In this document: one piece after another, positions 12,139 through 23,557 of the stretch
Position numbering within the stretch: position 1 is the first letter of the stretch
Layout of the letters: every line of letters starts with the position of its first letter
NCBI GenBank assembly: GCA_030844895.1
Contig: JAUTDX010007081.1
Location: 434,001-498,000, forward strand
Reading direction: 5' to 3'
Length of the DNA stretch: 64,000 bases
Source of the DNA: Ambrosia x helenae
Lineage: Eukaryota; Streptophyta; Magnoliopsida; Asterales; Asteraceae
Notes under the pieces: model-generated
The model's database searches: none
What the model was told of the DNA's origin: nothing
What the model saw: only the letters and a program-made list of their open reading frames with translations
Program-made: the position numbers and the translations under genes

Positions 12139-13029
12139 ACATAACATAATAGTATAGATACCCTCACGATAGATGTCTTTAGAATCATCAGGTGCCTGTA
12201 AATTTGCAATAACGTGACGTCTACGTTATCAAAAATTTACCTCACCAGATCATCCTATTAAACTCCATCATAAGTTGTATCACGAGCACTCGTCACATTC
12301 ATATAGTAACACGTATATATAGCATAATATAATGTTCGTCGTGTGCGCCACCTTTCCGAGTGCTCTTCCCGTCCGCATTCCCGCTTCTCAGCATCATCAG
12401 CAAAACGAGGTGCCTCATCAAGACGCCTTCGGCCCAACCCGACCTTGATGACATAGCATACTCCGAACCAGGGATGTGAGACCGCAGATGCTGCAACGAT
12501 CCCTTTGCCAACTCGTCCAACTAACGCGACACGTGTGAGCGTTCTAGATACGTCCAAGCTTGAGTCGACAACCATTGGCGATACGTACTATATATACTTT
12601 ACATAAATACACGTTGTATACAAACAAGTAGATTGTTCCTCATACCAAGAAACAATGACTCAGCTAACTCTATGTGAATAACCGCTCTGAAGTCTAAAAC
12701 GATGACTCGCCAGTCACCAGTGAGGTATGCCTAACCACTGCATGCCAATGTCCTTTCTATATACCACTATAGAAGATACCGACTTCCTATTCACATAAGA
12801 AAAATAAATGTTCCTTGCGCCGAAGGAATGTACGCTAAGTTTAGTGTGATTTAACACACTAATAGTCATGTAACACACTTGGCAACGGTTGGAATTTAAG
12901 TTCCTAGGCGTTCGTGCTAAATACTTTGTCTTAGAAATTTCGGTCCCTACTTCAAAACAAACTCAGGTTAAAGCCTAGATATCTACCCAGACACCTAATT
13001 CGCTAAAACCTATGGCTCTGATACCAAAC
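11263..13029 (-). other. Internal region of LARD-like element, non-coding
   Basis: It holds the purine tract at its left end, the tRNA-Met primer site at its right end and a (TA)n run at 12113-12137. The longest ORF, about 105 codons on the minus strand at 12258-12575, resembles no retroelement protein that I recognise. Near 11280-11300 the minus strand keeps a short polyprotein-like tail (NFEDKIS-like), as autonomous Tekay elements have directly before the purine tract. Confidence 0.75.
13014..13026 (-). promoter_or_regulatory. Primer-binding site, initiator tRNA-Met
   Basis: Minus strand TGGTATCAGAGCC starts three bases inside the right LTR. It fixes the orientation of the LARD-like element. 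Confidence 0.9.
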
Positions 13030-16000
13030 TGTCACACCCCGACTTTTCCCTCGTCGGTTGCGACGTTTGGTGCCTTTGCCAGCGCAGCGGAAAGATGCAT
13101 CTAAGACTCTGGTTCCCTGAACGCCAATTCTAAACCTCTAGGATTCCCGATCCCAACTGCCACCTACTCCAACCGTGCCGTTACCAAAGTTTAAACCTGA
13201 AAGACATACTTAAAAAGTCAACATATAATGCTGGTGAGTTCATAAGTTTTGCAGAATGTTATCAAACATTACCAAGTTCCAAAAGTGTTACCATGTTCAC
13301 CCTGTCCATACTATAATAATCGAAAACCAGTATACGCTAGCTAGGCGTACGTTTTGATACTACCACGATTGGAAAACCATTACTAACACGTATACCAGTT
13401 TTGTGCCCGAATAGTTCCAAATGTTCCTGTTGTTCCTGTTTGAGACAATATGCACTCGCCCGGCCCTCCAAGCCGACGAGCGGGGTTGGTCACTCCCAAT
13501 AGCGCTATTCACATTTCCCCGTTGTGCAAACCCGCACATTCATGGTTCCCCCCGGGACTTCCAAAGATCGTGTAGTATACGTTAGAACCCATAGTATGAC
13601 AGTAGTTACCAAATAGTTGTTTTAACACATGTTTTCTCCCCCGAAAACGTAAAACCAGTTAAAAGAGGGGCCGTAAACTCACGCCACCCGTTTCATTTTC
13701 CAAAACTTTGTTTCGTTTAAAGTTCCTCAGTTTTTCATAAACGAAGCATGTCTTCCACCCCGGAAACATTTATAAAACAGTAAAAAGTGGGGTTATGAAC
13801 TCACCTTAATTTCCGTGCTAAGCTAGCAAACGAAGCCTGAGACCTCGACCGACTTCCTCGTGCCCTAATTACCAACAAAGGACACCTTAACAGTCTATCA
13901 CCCATAAGCCTAGCTTATTAACCGCCTAAAAGATAGTCTATCCGACTGTCTAGACTCGTGTGTACCAACACGGGTCTAAATACGTTTCAACTCGACGAAC
14001 CGACAATGACTTATCCTAATTCACAAGTTACATACAACATAGTACCCAAGTTTCACACTTGTCACTCTTTGTGTATAAACCATGTTGGACTAGTACCCCG
14101 AAACGTATAATTATCCTGAATCGTAACTTGTCTCGCAAATCATGTAAATGTATTAGTTTTGCGTAATTATATTTTAGAAAATACCCTTTGAGGAAATACA
14201 AATTTAGTTATTAAACCAATCAATGACATTTGTTACTTTTTCCCAAGTATTGTTTGAAATCATCTTTATTGCTACGAATAAATAGTCCTTAAAAGCATTT
14301 CGATTTGTATATAATAATGCATTTGTTCAAAACACTTAGGGGAATTTATTTATAAAAATGGTAGTTCGTTACGCTTTAACTTTATAAAAATTTGGGCAGA
14401 GTTTCCTCTGTTTTTGTACAAACCAGACAACACCCGTTGTCTACAATTTTCCCAAAATTATCTTTCAAACACAAGTCACCAAGTCATTTTATCCAAAGTT
14501 TCGATTCACGAGATTCTATACGTTTCGATACCTAAATACACTTAATTATATAATTATATATATATACCAATATATATATATATAATATAGTCCGACAATA
14601 TAGTCCAATTATATTTAGTCCGAGTTCGAAACCATAAGTCACGTCAAGTTAATCGTTTACCAAATCGTTCGATATTTAATATTGCTACCGGTTATTGTTT
14701 TTATTTGGTTCGTTCGCGAGTCAAAACTGTTCATCCATATCAATATATTTATACATTTACAATATTCATAAACATAATAATATTTACAAATATATAAATT
14801 TATAAATATAGATATCTATAATAAATAATAAAATACGAATGTAAGTTATACCAAATCATCGCGTGTAACCCGGAGCCACCTCGAACCAAATCAGATCTGA
14901 CCCGTTGACCAGGTTTGACCGAGCACGAACACGAACCCAAAACCGAATCTGACCCGATCACCAAAACGAACACGAACCGGCCGCTTGTCATAATCGAACC
15001 ACCAACTGAGCCACTACAACCGGACCACAAGCTTGACCCAAGTCCCGAACCCGAACCATTACCGATTCCTCCTGAACTTGAAACAACTCCAACAGACCCG
15101 AACCAAACAGATCTCGAGCCACCAAAATAGACCCGAAGCAGACCCAAGACTCGAATCAGTTCAAACCACAAAATCAGGCGGCTGCAACCATCAACAGTTC
15201 CACACCGTCACCGGCCACCCAAGACCATTACCCGTCCCTACCGTGAACCACAACCACAGCCACCCCGGGACCACCACCTGCTCCAAACCCAGCCAAGACC
15301 ATGTACACCGCCGCCTTGAACCACCATTTGCCATGTCGAAATACAAACCCAACAAACCCCACACAATCGGACCACCAGACCCACATAACCGGCCACCGAA
15401 CCAACCACCCAGAACGAAACAACCAACAAATCGGGTCCCCATCACCTTCGAAAAACAACCCAACAATCAGATCTGTAACCCGACACTAAAACCACCGAAG
15501 ACCACCCCCAACGAACCCCCACCGTGAACAATGACCTGCCACCTCCATCTCCGTCGTCCTCACCATCGCCAATATCATAGCACCGTCGTTTATTCCCTTC
15601 CCGGCTTAAATCCATTGCGCCGCCACCAACACAGCTTGTTCAAGGGCCTAAGACCTTCACACGGCCACCACCTGGCATCGTGGTGGGGAGGAAGGAGCTG
15701 ACAGAGTAATAGTGTAGAGAGAGAGATTTCGGGTGAGAGAGAGAGGGTAGAGAGAGAGTGACGGTTTTTCTAGAGAGAGAGGGTAGGAGGTGTGGCGGCT
15801 GCAACAAATGAGGAAGAAGAGGTTGATGTGAGGTTTTATAGGTAGGGTTTGTGTAGGTGGATGTCTACCGCGTATCGAACCCGGTTTAACGTATTTCGCT
15901 TCGGTTTTATTTTAGCTCAATTATTAATAACGAAAGTTAGTCGGTTTTGCTCGTAATTATAAAGTATAGTAAACCAAACAAAAATATAAATATTTTTGAT

Positions 16001-16179
16001 GTCCGACGCGTGTTTCCAGAACACGCGTTTAAATCGCGTTAATTTAACCGGTCGCAGTTTCGATCGTAAAAACAGTCAGTAAACTTCCGAAACTCAATAA
16101 TTAACAATATCTGAAATAAATATTTAATTTTAATCATAAAAATCACGTCAGTGTTGATCGGAAGTTGCCGGGTGTCACA
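13030..16179 (-). repeat. 5' LTR of the LARD-like element (3150 bp)
   Basis: This is the right copy and lies 5' in element orientation, offset 4916 bp from the left copy. The only difference noticed by eye is one extra G at about 15884 (CCCGGTTT against CCCGTTT). Confidence 0.93.
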
Positions 16180-16184
16180 CCATC

Positions 16185-18340
16185 CCATCGGCTCCAACAA
16201 CGACCACCACACGAACATCGTAGCTATCATCCACACCATATGTTGGGTGAGACGATTTGGGGATTCTTGGAGCGGATATCGCGGTGGTGATGACCCAACG
16301 AGCTCAACGCTCATACTTCATTCGTTCATCCTCTCTGCCAACCGATTATGGCTTTGGGTTCGTTTCCTTCTGCGAATCGTTGTTAATAGGTATGTTCTCT
16401 TTCTTCTTTGAGGTTTCCCTTTAATTTCTTCTTTATTCTGTACCCTTTGCGTTTCTAGGGTTTTGATTTTGGGTGAAACGCATGCTTATGGCAGTTGTTG
16501 TCCAAATTTGAATCAACCAGCTGTTCATCATCTTGCTTTGGTCCATGCCTCAAGGCATAAAAGATGCAACAATAGGGTGCCGCTTAGGATTTGGTTACGG
16601 TTGACGGTCAGCAGGGGCTAAGGAGGTCGAACGTGACTGATTGTTGATATGGTCACGATTGGTATGGGTAAGTCTTTGGATCCATTTTATATTTAGTTAA
16701 TTTACAGAAATATAAAGATTTGGGTGTGGATTATAATGGTTATTTACAGTAGGTGATGTTGGAAATGTTCAATTTAGATGATGTGGTTTGGATGTTTAGA
16801 ATACTAACAATATTAAACCTCATGTGAGCAGGGGAATTGGATTTCCATAATAAGGGAGCATTACATGGGATTTTTATAAAGTTTCAAATACATTGGTGTA
16901 GTTCATAGTATAACAATCAAATATAAAGTCATTTCGGATGACAAAAAAAAAAGTCAACTTCATTATAACAGTTCACATATGAGTCATTAAACAACATCAG
17001 ATGTCTTCAAATTTATCATATATTCATGTCAAATATTAACATCTTACCTGAGAATTAACATAATTGAGTGGTGTTGGAGCAGTTTATACATAAATTGCAT
17101 CAAATGGTTGTACTGTACAATCACTTGCTACATTGTACACACATAAACTGAACCACTGTTATGTTCTGTAATGTTAGATGGGTTAGCATGTTAAATAAAA
17201 AATACCTAAAGGGGTGGTAGATGGACAGTGTTGGATGGTGATTTTAAACAATGTTTTAATACTTATCCCTTTTTATAATAAAAAAAGAGAGCAAGTTAGA
17301 AGTTAGAGGGTTGTAAAAAAATGTAATCTTGAATAGATATAACCTACAGAGATACAGCTGATGACAGGATGTGGAGGAAGAAGGTCGAGAAGGAGGAACA
17401 TGTAAATGGTTGGGGTATGGATCTTAATGGGTTGTCGGATGGATTCGTATTCGTGATTTGCAAAACACCAACGCCCCACCTTTGATTGAAATTCCATTTT
17501 GCACCTGTCTCCTTTGGGGATCCATAAAAGTGGCGGCAGTGATGGATCTAAGTAGCGCCGGTAGCAATAGGGCCCAACGACGAACACGATTTCCAGGTCT
17601 TAAATGACAAAGAGACAGAGAGTAAAACGATGGGCGGCGGTGATGTAAGTGTTTTGAATTCTAACATATGTTTCTTAGTTTCGTTTACCTTCTTTATTAT
17701 GGTTAATAATAATTGTGATTTCTAAATTGTGTGTCAATATTCCAAGTTTCACACTTACTTATGACAGGTTCTTTTCATTTAGTGGCAGTTTGTGGTGTTT
17801 GTGAAAGTGACATCTTGGGTGTCGTAGTGATGGTTTTGGATGGTGGCGAATGCCGGTGTTGGATGGCGGGTTGGGTCGTAGGTGCACAAGGAGACAAAAA
17901 AAAGTTTGATTAACAGTGGTGGTTCCATCAAATATTTGATCTTTCCATACGAATTTTTGTGATTGTGCAGGTATGGAAGCGTGGTTTACACCATAAAGTT
18001 TACTCTTATGGCTAATATATGTTACCTTCTGATATTTAGCTTACGGATTAGTCGATAAAACCATCATGTCTCCATGTGTTGTGCAGGTATGGAAGCATGA
18101 ATCCACCCATATTGGACCTGCACGAATTGTTATGTAATGTTTATTTACCAGGTAGTTTGACTTTATACTATTATTTGAAGTGGCATAATGACTTAGAATA
18201 GGCAAAAATGTTGGTTAAGGTTGTCGGATGAGTCATGTACATGGTCCGTTTTAAAAGAAATTTAGCATAGAAACGAGTCTGCTCAATTGTGGTGTGTACG
18301 TAAGCATTTCACGTTTGGCACTGCTGCAATGCACATTTAA
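16185..18340. other. No gene recognised; Helitron body
   Basis: This continues the sequence that was split by the LARD-like insertion. Short ORFs occur (16151-16411 plus, 17303-17587 minus) but none resembles a known protein. The phrase TGTGCAGGTATGGAAGC occurs near 17966 and again near 18084, which may reflect duplicated exon borders of a captured gene. Confidence 0.3.
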
Positions 18341-18654
18341 CCGGTTTTGCGCGCCGCAACGCGCGCGCGGGGGTAAAAACCTAGTTTTGCAACATATTTG
18401 GGAAAATGGTTAGTGAACCCTGTGTTGGATGGAAAGTGTCTTCGGCTTAAATGTCTTTTTGAGTTGAGTTGGAGCAATGATTAGCTATGTTGGAGCAATG
18501 TCGATAAAAGTTGGTGGTTATTATTTTGTTTTTTAAATTTTTATAATTTTTTTTACAATAATTAAACTATATTAATGTATAAACTGATTTGAACAGTGTA
18601 CGAAATGAACAGTAAATTTTAGGGATTTGATAAGTATTATTAGTTAGGAATAGA

Positions 18655-18770
18655 GTTAAGATATGATACTTGTGGTGTGGTGGTTAGTTGGTTGGTATGT
18701 TAATGAAGGGGACTGAGGTCGACTCCTGCTTTCTACGCCGGTTTAATTTTTTTTTCTCCTCATCTGTTTT
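18655..18770 (+). mobile_element. tRNA-derived SINE-like repeat
   Basis: An A-box-like word, TGTGGTGGTTAGTTGG (about 18675-18690), is followed by a B-box-like word, GAGGTCGACTCCT (18716-18728), and then a T-rich stretch. Spacing and order fit a polymerase III promoter of a SINE head. Its ends and target duplication were not determined. Confidence 0.45.
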
Positions 18771-18869
18771 ATAACTGGTTACTAATGTCTTTTGCACGTG
18801 GCATTCTCTAAACATCTGCTAGCCACGTGTTTTATTTTAACACCTCCACCCACTATATTCTACCGTCAT

Positions 18870-18871
<2 letters not shown>

Positions 18872-18920
<49 letters not shown>
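18872..18920. repeat. (CT)n microsatellite
   Basis: About 20 CT units, with one A interrupting near the right end. Confidence 0.95.
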
Positions 18921-20083
18921 TCTTTCAGAATTCAGGCATCCTCTCTCTCCACTCCATTCACTCACTTCATCCAACCTCTTTACCTCTGCCATACCTCTTG
19001 ACCATCTCTGCCCATCATAACCGCTACCATCCTTAGTCGTTGACTTTGCCCTTTCCGCCCATCAACAGATATGTGGAGTTGGATGGTTCTCCGGCCACTG
19101 TCGATGGAGGAAGTCATGGCGTAGTGCGTGAACCACACAGGTCCAACAACCGGAGTACGACGCATCTAAGGGTGGTGATTATTCGCCCATTTAGGTGACG
19201 GCGGCGGTCTACCGCTAAAATATAATATCGGATATAGGGTTTTCGTTATAGAAGAATGATGATGGTACTGCTTAATTTGGATTTATCTACCCGTGGTTGT
19301 CTGCTGTTGTTCTTCGATTGGTCCGATCTGCCCTTGGACAGGAACCCTAACCCTTCTGGTCAGGTTAGGTCTCCATTATTACTAAATGTATTCATAGATA
19401 ACGATGAAAATGTCTCAACTAAAATAATTATTGACATTGTATGTTCTTCAATTGATTCCTCATTGGTACCGTTTAGGTTGGATGAGTAGAAGTCAAAGAA
19501 GAGCATGATAATATGACTAATGAAATATGCACATAAGTTGTTTGATTGAATGCCCCAACCATAGAAGTTACGTAAATTATACAACGGTTATCATCATTGA
19601 AACTTGATTTGTAAAGGTTGATGCTTTAGTATGTTAAAACACCTCAAATATGTTCAAAATGATGAGAAGTAACAACTTGACATATAACAATGATAATTGG
19701 ATGTTCAAAGGTGGTCTTAGGTTGGATTAAAGATGTTAAAAATTAAGTTGGGTTGTTTTGTTTGATGCTGAATTTTCAGATTCTATTTAGAATTTTGACT
19801 ATCTTTGAAAAATCTTATAAAATCAACATAAAATACGGTCGTAAAGTGGGTCAAAGAAGCCAGTAAACATAGCTGCGCAGAATTAGCTGCAAAAAAGGTT
19901 ATAATTGATTTTAACTTCATATGTTCCCCTGTTAGGTATGCTCAAAGTGTTTGAAATATGTGCAAATAAGCTATGCAAGTATTTGTATTAGACGGATCAA
20001 ATGGGCTAGATTCAATAAATGATAACAAATTATATTGAGTTCTGTTATAGACAAAAGTATGTGAGCATATATATGCTGATCTA
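18921..20083. other. No gene recognised
   Basis: Only short ORFs are present (for example 19256-19489 plus and 19360-19584 minus). None shows a known domain or convincing splice structure. It ends at the copia insertion site. Confidence 0.4.
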
Positions 20084-20088
20084 CAAAT

Positions 20089-20808
20089 TGTTAGGACAAA
20101 GAGGATTGGTGAAACCACTTTTGGAAACCTTAGTCTAATTCACTTCTGTCATTTTGGCTAAGTATAGAAGAACTGAAGAGAAGACAAGAAACTGCTGAAG
20201 AGAAGATATGAGAAGTGCTGAAGAAGAAACTTCATCAGAAGTTCTGAAGTCCAAACCAGACAAGTTCACTTCAGAAGTACTGAAGACAAACTACTCATCA
20301 GTAGTTTGTCATTCATCAGCACTTAGCATCAGATATTTATCACCGTCTCTTGTATCAGTAGTTTATTGTTTATTATTACTTTTAGCTGTAATTGTTTGTT
20401 TCAATGTTGCAACTTGTGCAACTTGTTTCTGATATTTGTATACTTGCTTTATCAGCAAGATACATGTATGTAAACGTCTATAAATAGGAGGCTTCAACCT
20501 TCTATTTTAGATATTGATTTTTAATAGAAAAATCCTTCAAACACTTTCACTGTTCTATTCCATTTCAGTGTTTATTGTGAATCTGCCTAAGTATCTAATT
20601 CTCATTTACTGCTTAGATTCATAATAAATACTTGTCATTACTAGTTTCAATCATCAAGGGGAAGTAATAACTCCTCTTAAGTATAAAAAGTGTTGCTTTA
20701 ACTTATACATTCCGCTGTGCTTATAATCTGATATACAAGAGCTTGCTAAACACTTAAGTGTCAAAGATAGCAAGCTCTTACTTAAACAAAGAGCAAACTG
20801 ATCCAACA
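20089..20808 (+). repeat. 5' LTR of copia element
   Basis: 720 bp. The TATA box TATAAATA at 20479-20486 probably drives the element transcript. The first 260 bp are dense in TCAGNAGTT and its complement AACTNCTGA (for example in 20185-20365). Confidence 0.95.
20479..20486 (+). promoter_or_regulatory. LTR TATA box
   Basis: TATAAATA, about 390 bp into the LTR, is conserved in the right LTR at 31298-31305. Transcription would start some 30 bp downstream, which would define the U3/R border. Confidence 0.6.
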
Positions 20809-20810
20809 AT

Positions 20811-20822
20811 TGGTATCAGAGC
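20811..20822 (+). promoter_or_regulatory. Primer-binding site, initiator tRNA-Met
   Basis: TGGTATCAGAGC lies two bases after the 5' LTR and is the usual copia primer site. Confidence 0.93.
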
Positions 20823-20967
20823 ATTGGTTTATCTGATCACATATCAATCTAACAAATTGAGAATCAGACACAAAGCTCTTATTGATACTCAATAAAAGAT
20901 CAAAAGTTCACTTTTTATCAACATCCATCACTTAAAAGAGTCATCTGACAAATCAATACTCTTTAAA

Positions 20968-23265
20968 ATGGATCCTCATAATACTGGTTCTGCCACTAAA
21001 CCTGCCATGCTTGTAAGAAATGAATATAACATATGGCAAAAGAGAATGGCACATACCTTGTCACAGACCAACACAGGTTGTTGGAGATCTGTGATATATG
21101 GTCCTCATAAACCAGTAAATATAAATCTTGAAACTAAGGAAGGGATTCCAAAAGAACCAAAAGACTATACTGATGATGATTTCCTAAAACTTGAGCTTGA
21201 TGCAAAAGCATTCTCTATGTTGGCAATGGCTCTCCCAAATGAGATATACTCTGGCCTTTTACATTGTGAAAGTGCCAAAGAACTCTGGGATTGTCTTAAA
21301 GAACAGTTTGGAGGAACTGAAGAGGTGGTTGCCAACACCAGAGAAATCTTGGCTCAACAGTATGAAACTTTTGCTCACATTAATGGAGAAACTTTAACTC
21401 AGCAATTTGAAAGATTTTCCTCATTAATATCTGAGCTAAAACTAAATGGTCAGACCTATACAACTGTATCTATGCTTCATAGATTTTTAAGGTCTTTACC
21501 TGACAAATGGGAAACATACTCAATAGTCTTAAGATCTTCACCAGATTTTAGCTCCCTCACTCTTACAAAACTTCATGGGAGATTACTTACTTTTGAGAGA
21601 GAAATTGATCAAAAGAAGAAATTACAATCATCTGGTAAAACTGCTGATGACTACCTACCAGGTAGTACAGCACTTTTGGGACAAGACTCACCAACTTGTT
21701 CCTATGGATCTTATGACAACATTGACATAACAACTGGGATCTCATCAGAAAGATCTTTCCCAGGTTATGACAATGATGACCAAAGTCAAACTGCTGATAA
21801 TCTATGTTTTATCATGGATGATTTGAAAAACTTTAGCAGTGATGACTTAGAAGAAATGGACATTTTACACCAACTGGCCATGCTAAGCATTAAAACTAAT
21901 AAGTTTTATAAAAGGTCAGGAAGGAAATTTCCAGGATTGACCAGTAATACAAAAATTGGTTTTGAAAAATCTAAACTGAGATGTCACAAGTGTCAGAAGT
22001 TGGGACACTTTGCTAGAGAGTGTAGAAACTCTAGCTTTAACCAATCACAATCTGGAAATAACTTTAACCCCAATTATAATAGGAATAATGGAACTCAAGG
22101 GAGTGCTCATTTTGTACAGGCACAAGCTCCTCAACAGCAATACATGCCACAAGTACAATATGTTCAAATGCCTGCTCAACAGATGCAGTGCCAACAATCA
22201 ATCCCTCCCTTTCCAGCTGCTCAACAACCTCCACAGCCTCAACAACCCTCTCAACAAAGTCTTTTCACTTCAGGGTATGTTGACTGGAGCAGTCTTCCTT
22301 TTGACACCACAGAGTGCAATCCTGATGCAGACAACAAGTTGTTTGACATCAACTGGGGAGAACCAGACAATGGTAGAAAAAACTTTGCCTTAATGGCATT
22401 TGAAGGCTGTACTTCAAAATCTGCATTGTCACAGGTATCAAAAGAGTTTTTGACAAAACTTTGCTCAAATTCTTGCAAAGAATCTTTTGCTCTCATAAGA
22501 GAGACAAATGTGCACTTACAAGGAAAAGCCAATGATTTAGAAAGAAAATACACACAGATGAAATGTGATTTAGAAAGAAAACTTTGTGCTAAAACAAAAG
22601 AAGCTTCTAAATTAACTGACTCGGCTATTAAAACCCAAGCACAAATTAAAATCATGCTAAATGATCTGGGAGATGTCAGACAAGAGCTTGCTGACACCAG
22701 GATCACATGTGAAAAATGGGTGGAATCTTGTAGGGGGTACCAATTATTGCTAAACAAACAAAGTGCTTCAAATGTTAAGTTTGGCATAGGGTACCATCAT
22801 GTTGAAACACCAACAGATTTCTCTCCCAAAACTACTGAAGATGGGAGAAAATTTGTTTCAAATGAAACTTCTGAAGGGAAAGACTGCACATCTTTCCATG
22901 AAAACTTTCTAAACAGAAATCCTGGTATTTTCAAAGAAAGTACTTCAGAAGTATTAACAAAATCTGACAACAAGCCATCAGTAGTTTTATCTACATCAGG
23001 AGTTGAGACCCTGAAAACTACTGATGAGCTAAATCTTTACACTAATGTCAGAAATTTGCCTTTAGATCAAAAACAAAAGGCAAAAGAGTGTGAAATTTGT
23101 GGTCTGTTCAACCACAAAACAGAGTTTTGTAGATACAGAAAAGGAATTCAGTTCAATAAAAAAATTAAACAACAGGTTGTGGGAAATCAAATCAGAAATG
23201 ATTATGAAAGAATCTTTAAAGACAAGAAACAACAACCTGAAAACACCTTTTCTCAGAAAAGATAA
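20968..23265 (+). CDS. Copia Gag polyprotein region
   Basis: Capsid and nucleocapsid part, 765 codons. The N-terminal part carries the copia Gag fold, with LWDCLKEQFGG (about residues 105-115) and the following helix-rich region. A CCHC zinc knuckle, CHKCQKLGHFAREC, sits at about residues 339-352. A Gln/Pro-rich stretch follows, then a coiled-coil-like segment (about 500-580). A second CCHC motif, CEICGLFNHKTEFC, sits near residue 709. The large size with two knuckles fits SIRE-type elements. The ORF ends at TAA 23263-23265, but gag-like sequence continues in another frame to 23546 (ending KQAWVPKSN), so a frame change has cut off its C-terminus. Confidence 0.88.
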   Translation: MDPHNTGSATKPAMLVRNEYNIWQKRMAHTLSQTNTGCWRSVIYGPHKPVNINLETKEGIPKEPKDYTDDDFLKLELDAKAFSMLAMALPNEIYSGLLHCESAKELWDCLKEQFGGTEEVVANTREILAQQYETFAHINGETLTQQFERFSSLISELKLNGQTYTTVSMLHRFLRSLPDKWETYSIVLRSSPDFSSLTLTKLHGRLLTFEREIDQKKKLQSSGKTADDYLPGSTALLGQDSPTCSYGSYDNIDITTGISSERSFPGYDNDDQSQTADNLCFIMDDLKNFSSDDLEEMDILHQLAMLSIKTNKFYKRSGRKFPGLTSNTKIGFEKSKLRCHKCQKLGHFARECRNSSFNQSQSGNNFNPNYNRNNGTQGSAHFVQAQAPQQQYMPQVQYVQMPAQQMQCQQSIPPFPAAQQPPQPQQPSQQSLFTSGYVDWSSLPFDTTECNPDADNKLFDINWGEPDNGRKNFALMAFEGCTSKSALSQVSKEFLTKLCSNSCKESFALIRETNVHLQGKANDLERKYTQMKCDLERKLCAKTKEASKLTDSAIKTQAQIKIMLNDLGDVRQELADTRITCEKWVESCRGYQLLLNKQSASNVKFGIGYHHVETPTDFSPKTTEDGRKFVSNETSEGKDCTSFHENFLNRNPGIFKESTSEVLTKSDNKPSVVLSTSGVETLKTTDELNLYTNVRNLPLDQKQKAKECEICGLFNHKTEFCRYRKGIQFNKKIKQQVVGNQIRNDYERIFKDKKQQPENTFSQKR

Positions 23266-23557
23266 AATCTCAACTAAAATCTTTTTCTCAAAATTCTCTG
23301 TCAGTAGTTAGACCTGAATCATCAGCAGTTTCACAAACTGCTGAGATTCAAAATCTAATGAACATGGTACTACAACTACTGATGACCAAGGTTGATGGTG
23401 ACCCTAAAAGGGATACCACCATGGCTCTAAATGAAAAATCCATTGCCAAAAAGACATGGATTTCTCAACCTGGTCTAGAACAAACTGTAACTGTTCTCAA
23501 GAGCAAACCCAAAGCCAAACAGGCTTGGGTTCCTAAATCTAACTAATTTGCTATTGT
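23266..23557 (+). pseudogene. Frame-shifted gag/pol junction
   Basis: After the gag stop, the reading continues in frame 3 (about 23250-23546, with KQAWVPKSN then TAA) and then in frame 2 from just after 23542 into protease. The change near 23260 looks like damage. The one at 23540-23546, where two frames overlap by a few bases around TAACTAA, lies at the natural gag/pol border, where this lineage may use recoding, so it is not necessarily a lesion. Confidence 0.6.

Larger units (their letters stand above)
8114..16179 (-). mobile_element. Complete non-autonomous LTR retrotransposon (LARD-like), very young
   Basis: Two long terminal repeats (8114-11262 and 13030-16179) begin TGTCACACCC and end GGTGTCACA on the plus strand. 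They flank an internal region of only 1767 bp. Target duplication CCATC is present at 8109-8113 and 16180-16184. The element reads on the minus strand: the primer site TGGTATCAGAGCC is at 13026-13014 beside the right LTR, and the purine tract GGGGAGAA at 11270-11263 beside the left one. The LTRs appear identical by eye except for one extra G in the right copy (near 15884). No gag or pol is present, so movement must have used another element's proteins. Just before the purine tract the minus strand still resembles the last codons of a Tekay-type Ty3 polyprotein. Confidence 0.93.
7930..18384 (+). mobile_element. Helitron (3' end firm, 5' end uncertain), interrupted by an LTR element
   Basis: The 3' terminus has a CG-rich hairpin, GCGCGCCGCAACGCGCGC (about 18349-18366), followed shortly by CTAG at 18381-18384 and a T: the usual Helitron 3' structure. 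The 5' end is not seen with confidence; the limit given is a guess at the AT-rich sequence before the interrupting LTR element (8114-16179). The parts outside that element (7930-8113 and 16185-18349) carry no convincing gene. The 17-mer GTTTTGCAACATATTTG occurs at 7897-7913 and again at 18384-18400, on both sides of the block. Confidence 0.45.

Noticed and set aside
12258..12575. 105-codon minus-strand ORF inside the LARD-like element as a gag remnant
   Set aside because: No Gag, zinc-knuckle or protease motif is visible.
22251..22787. 178-codon minus-strand ORF
   Set aside because: It is the shadow of the copia gag on the other strand.
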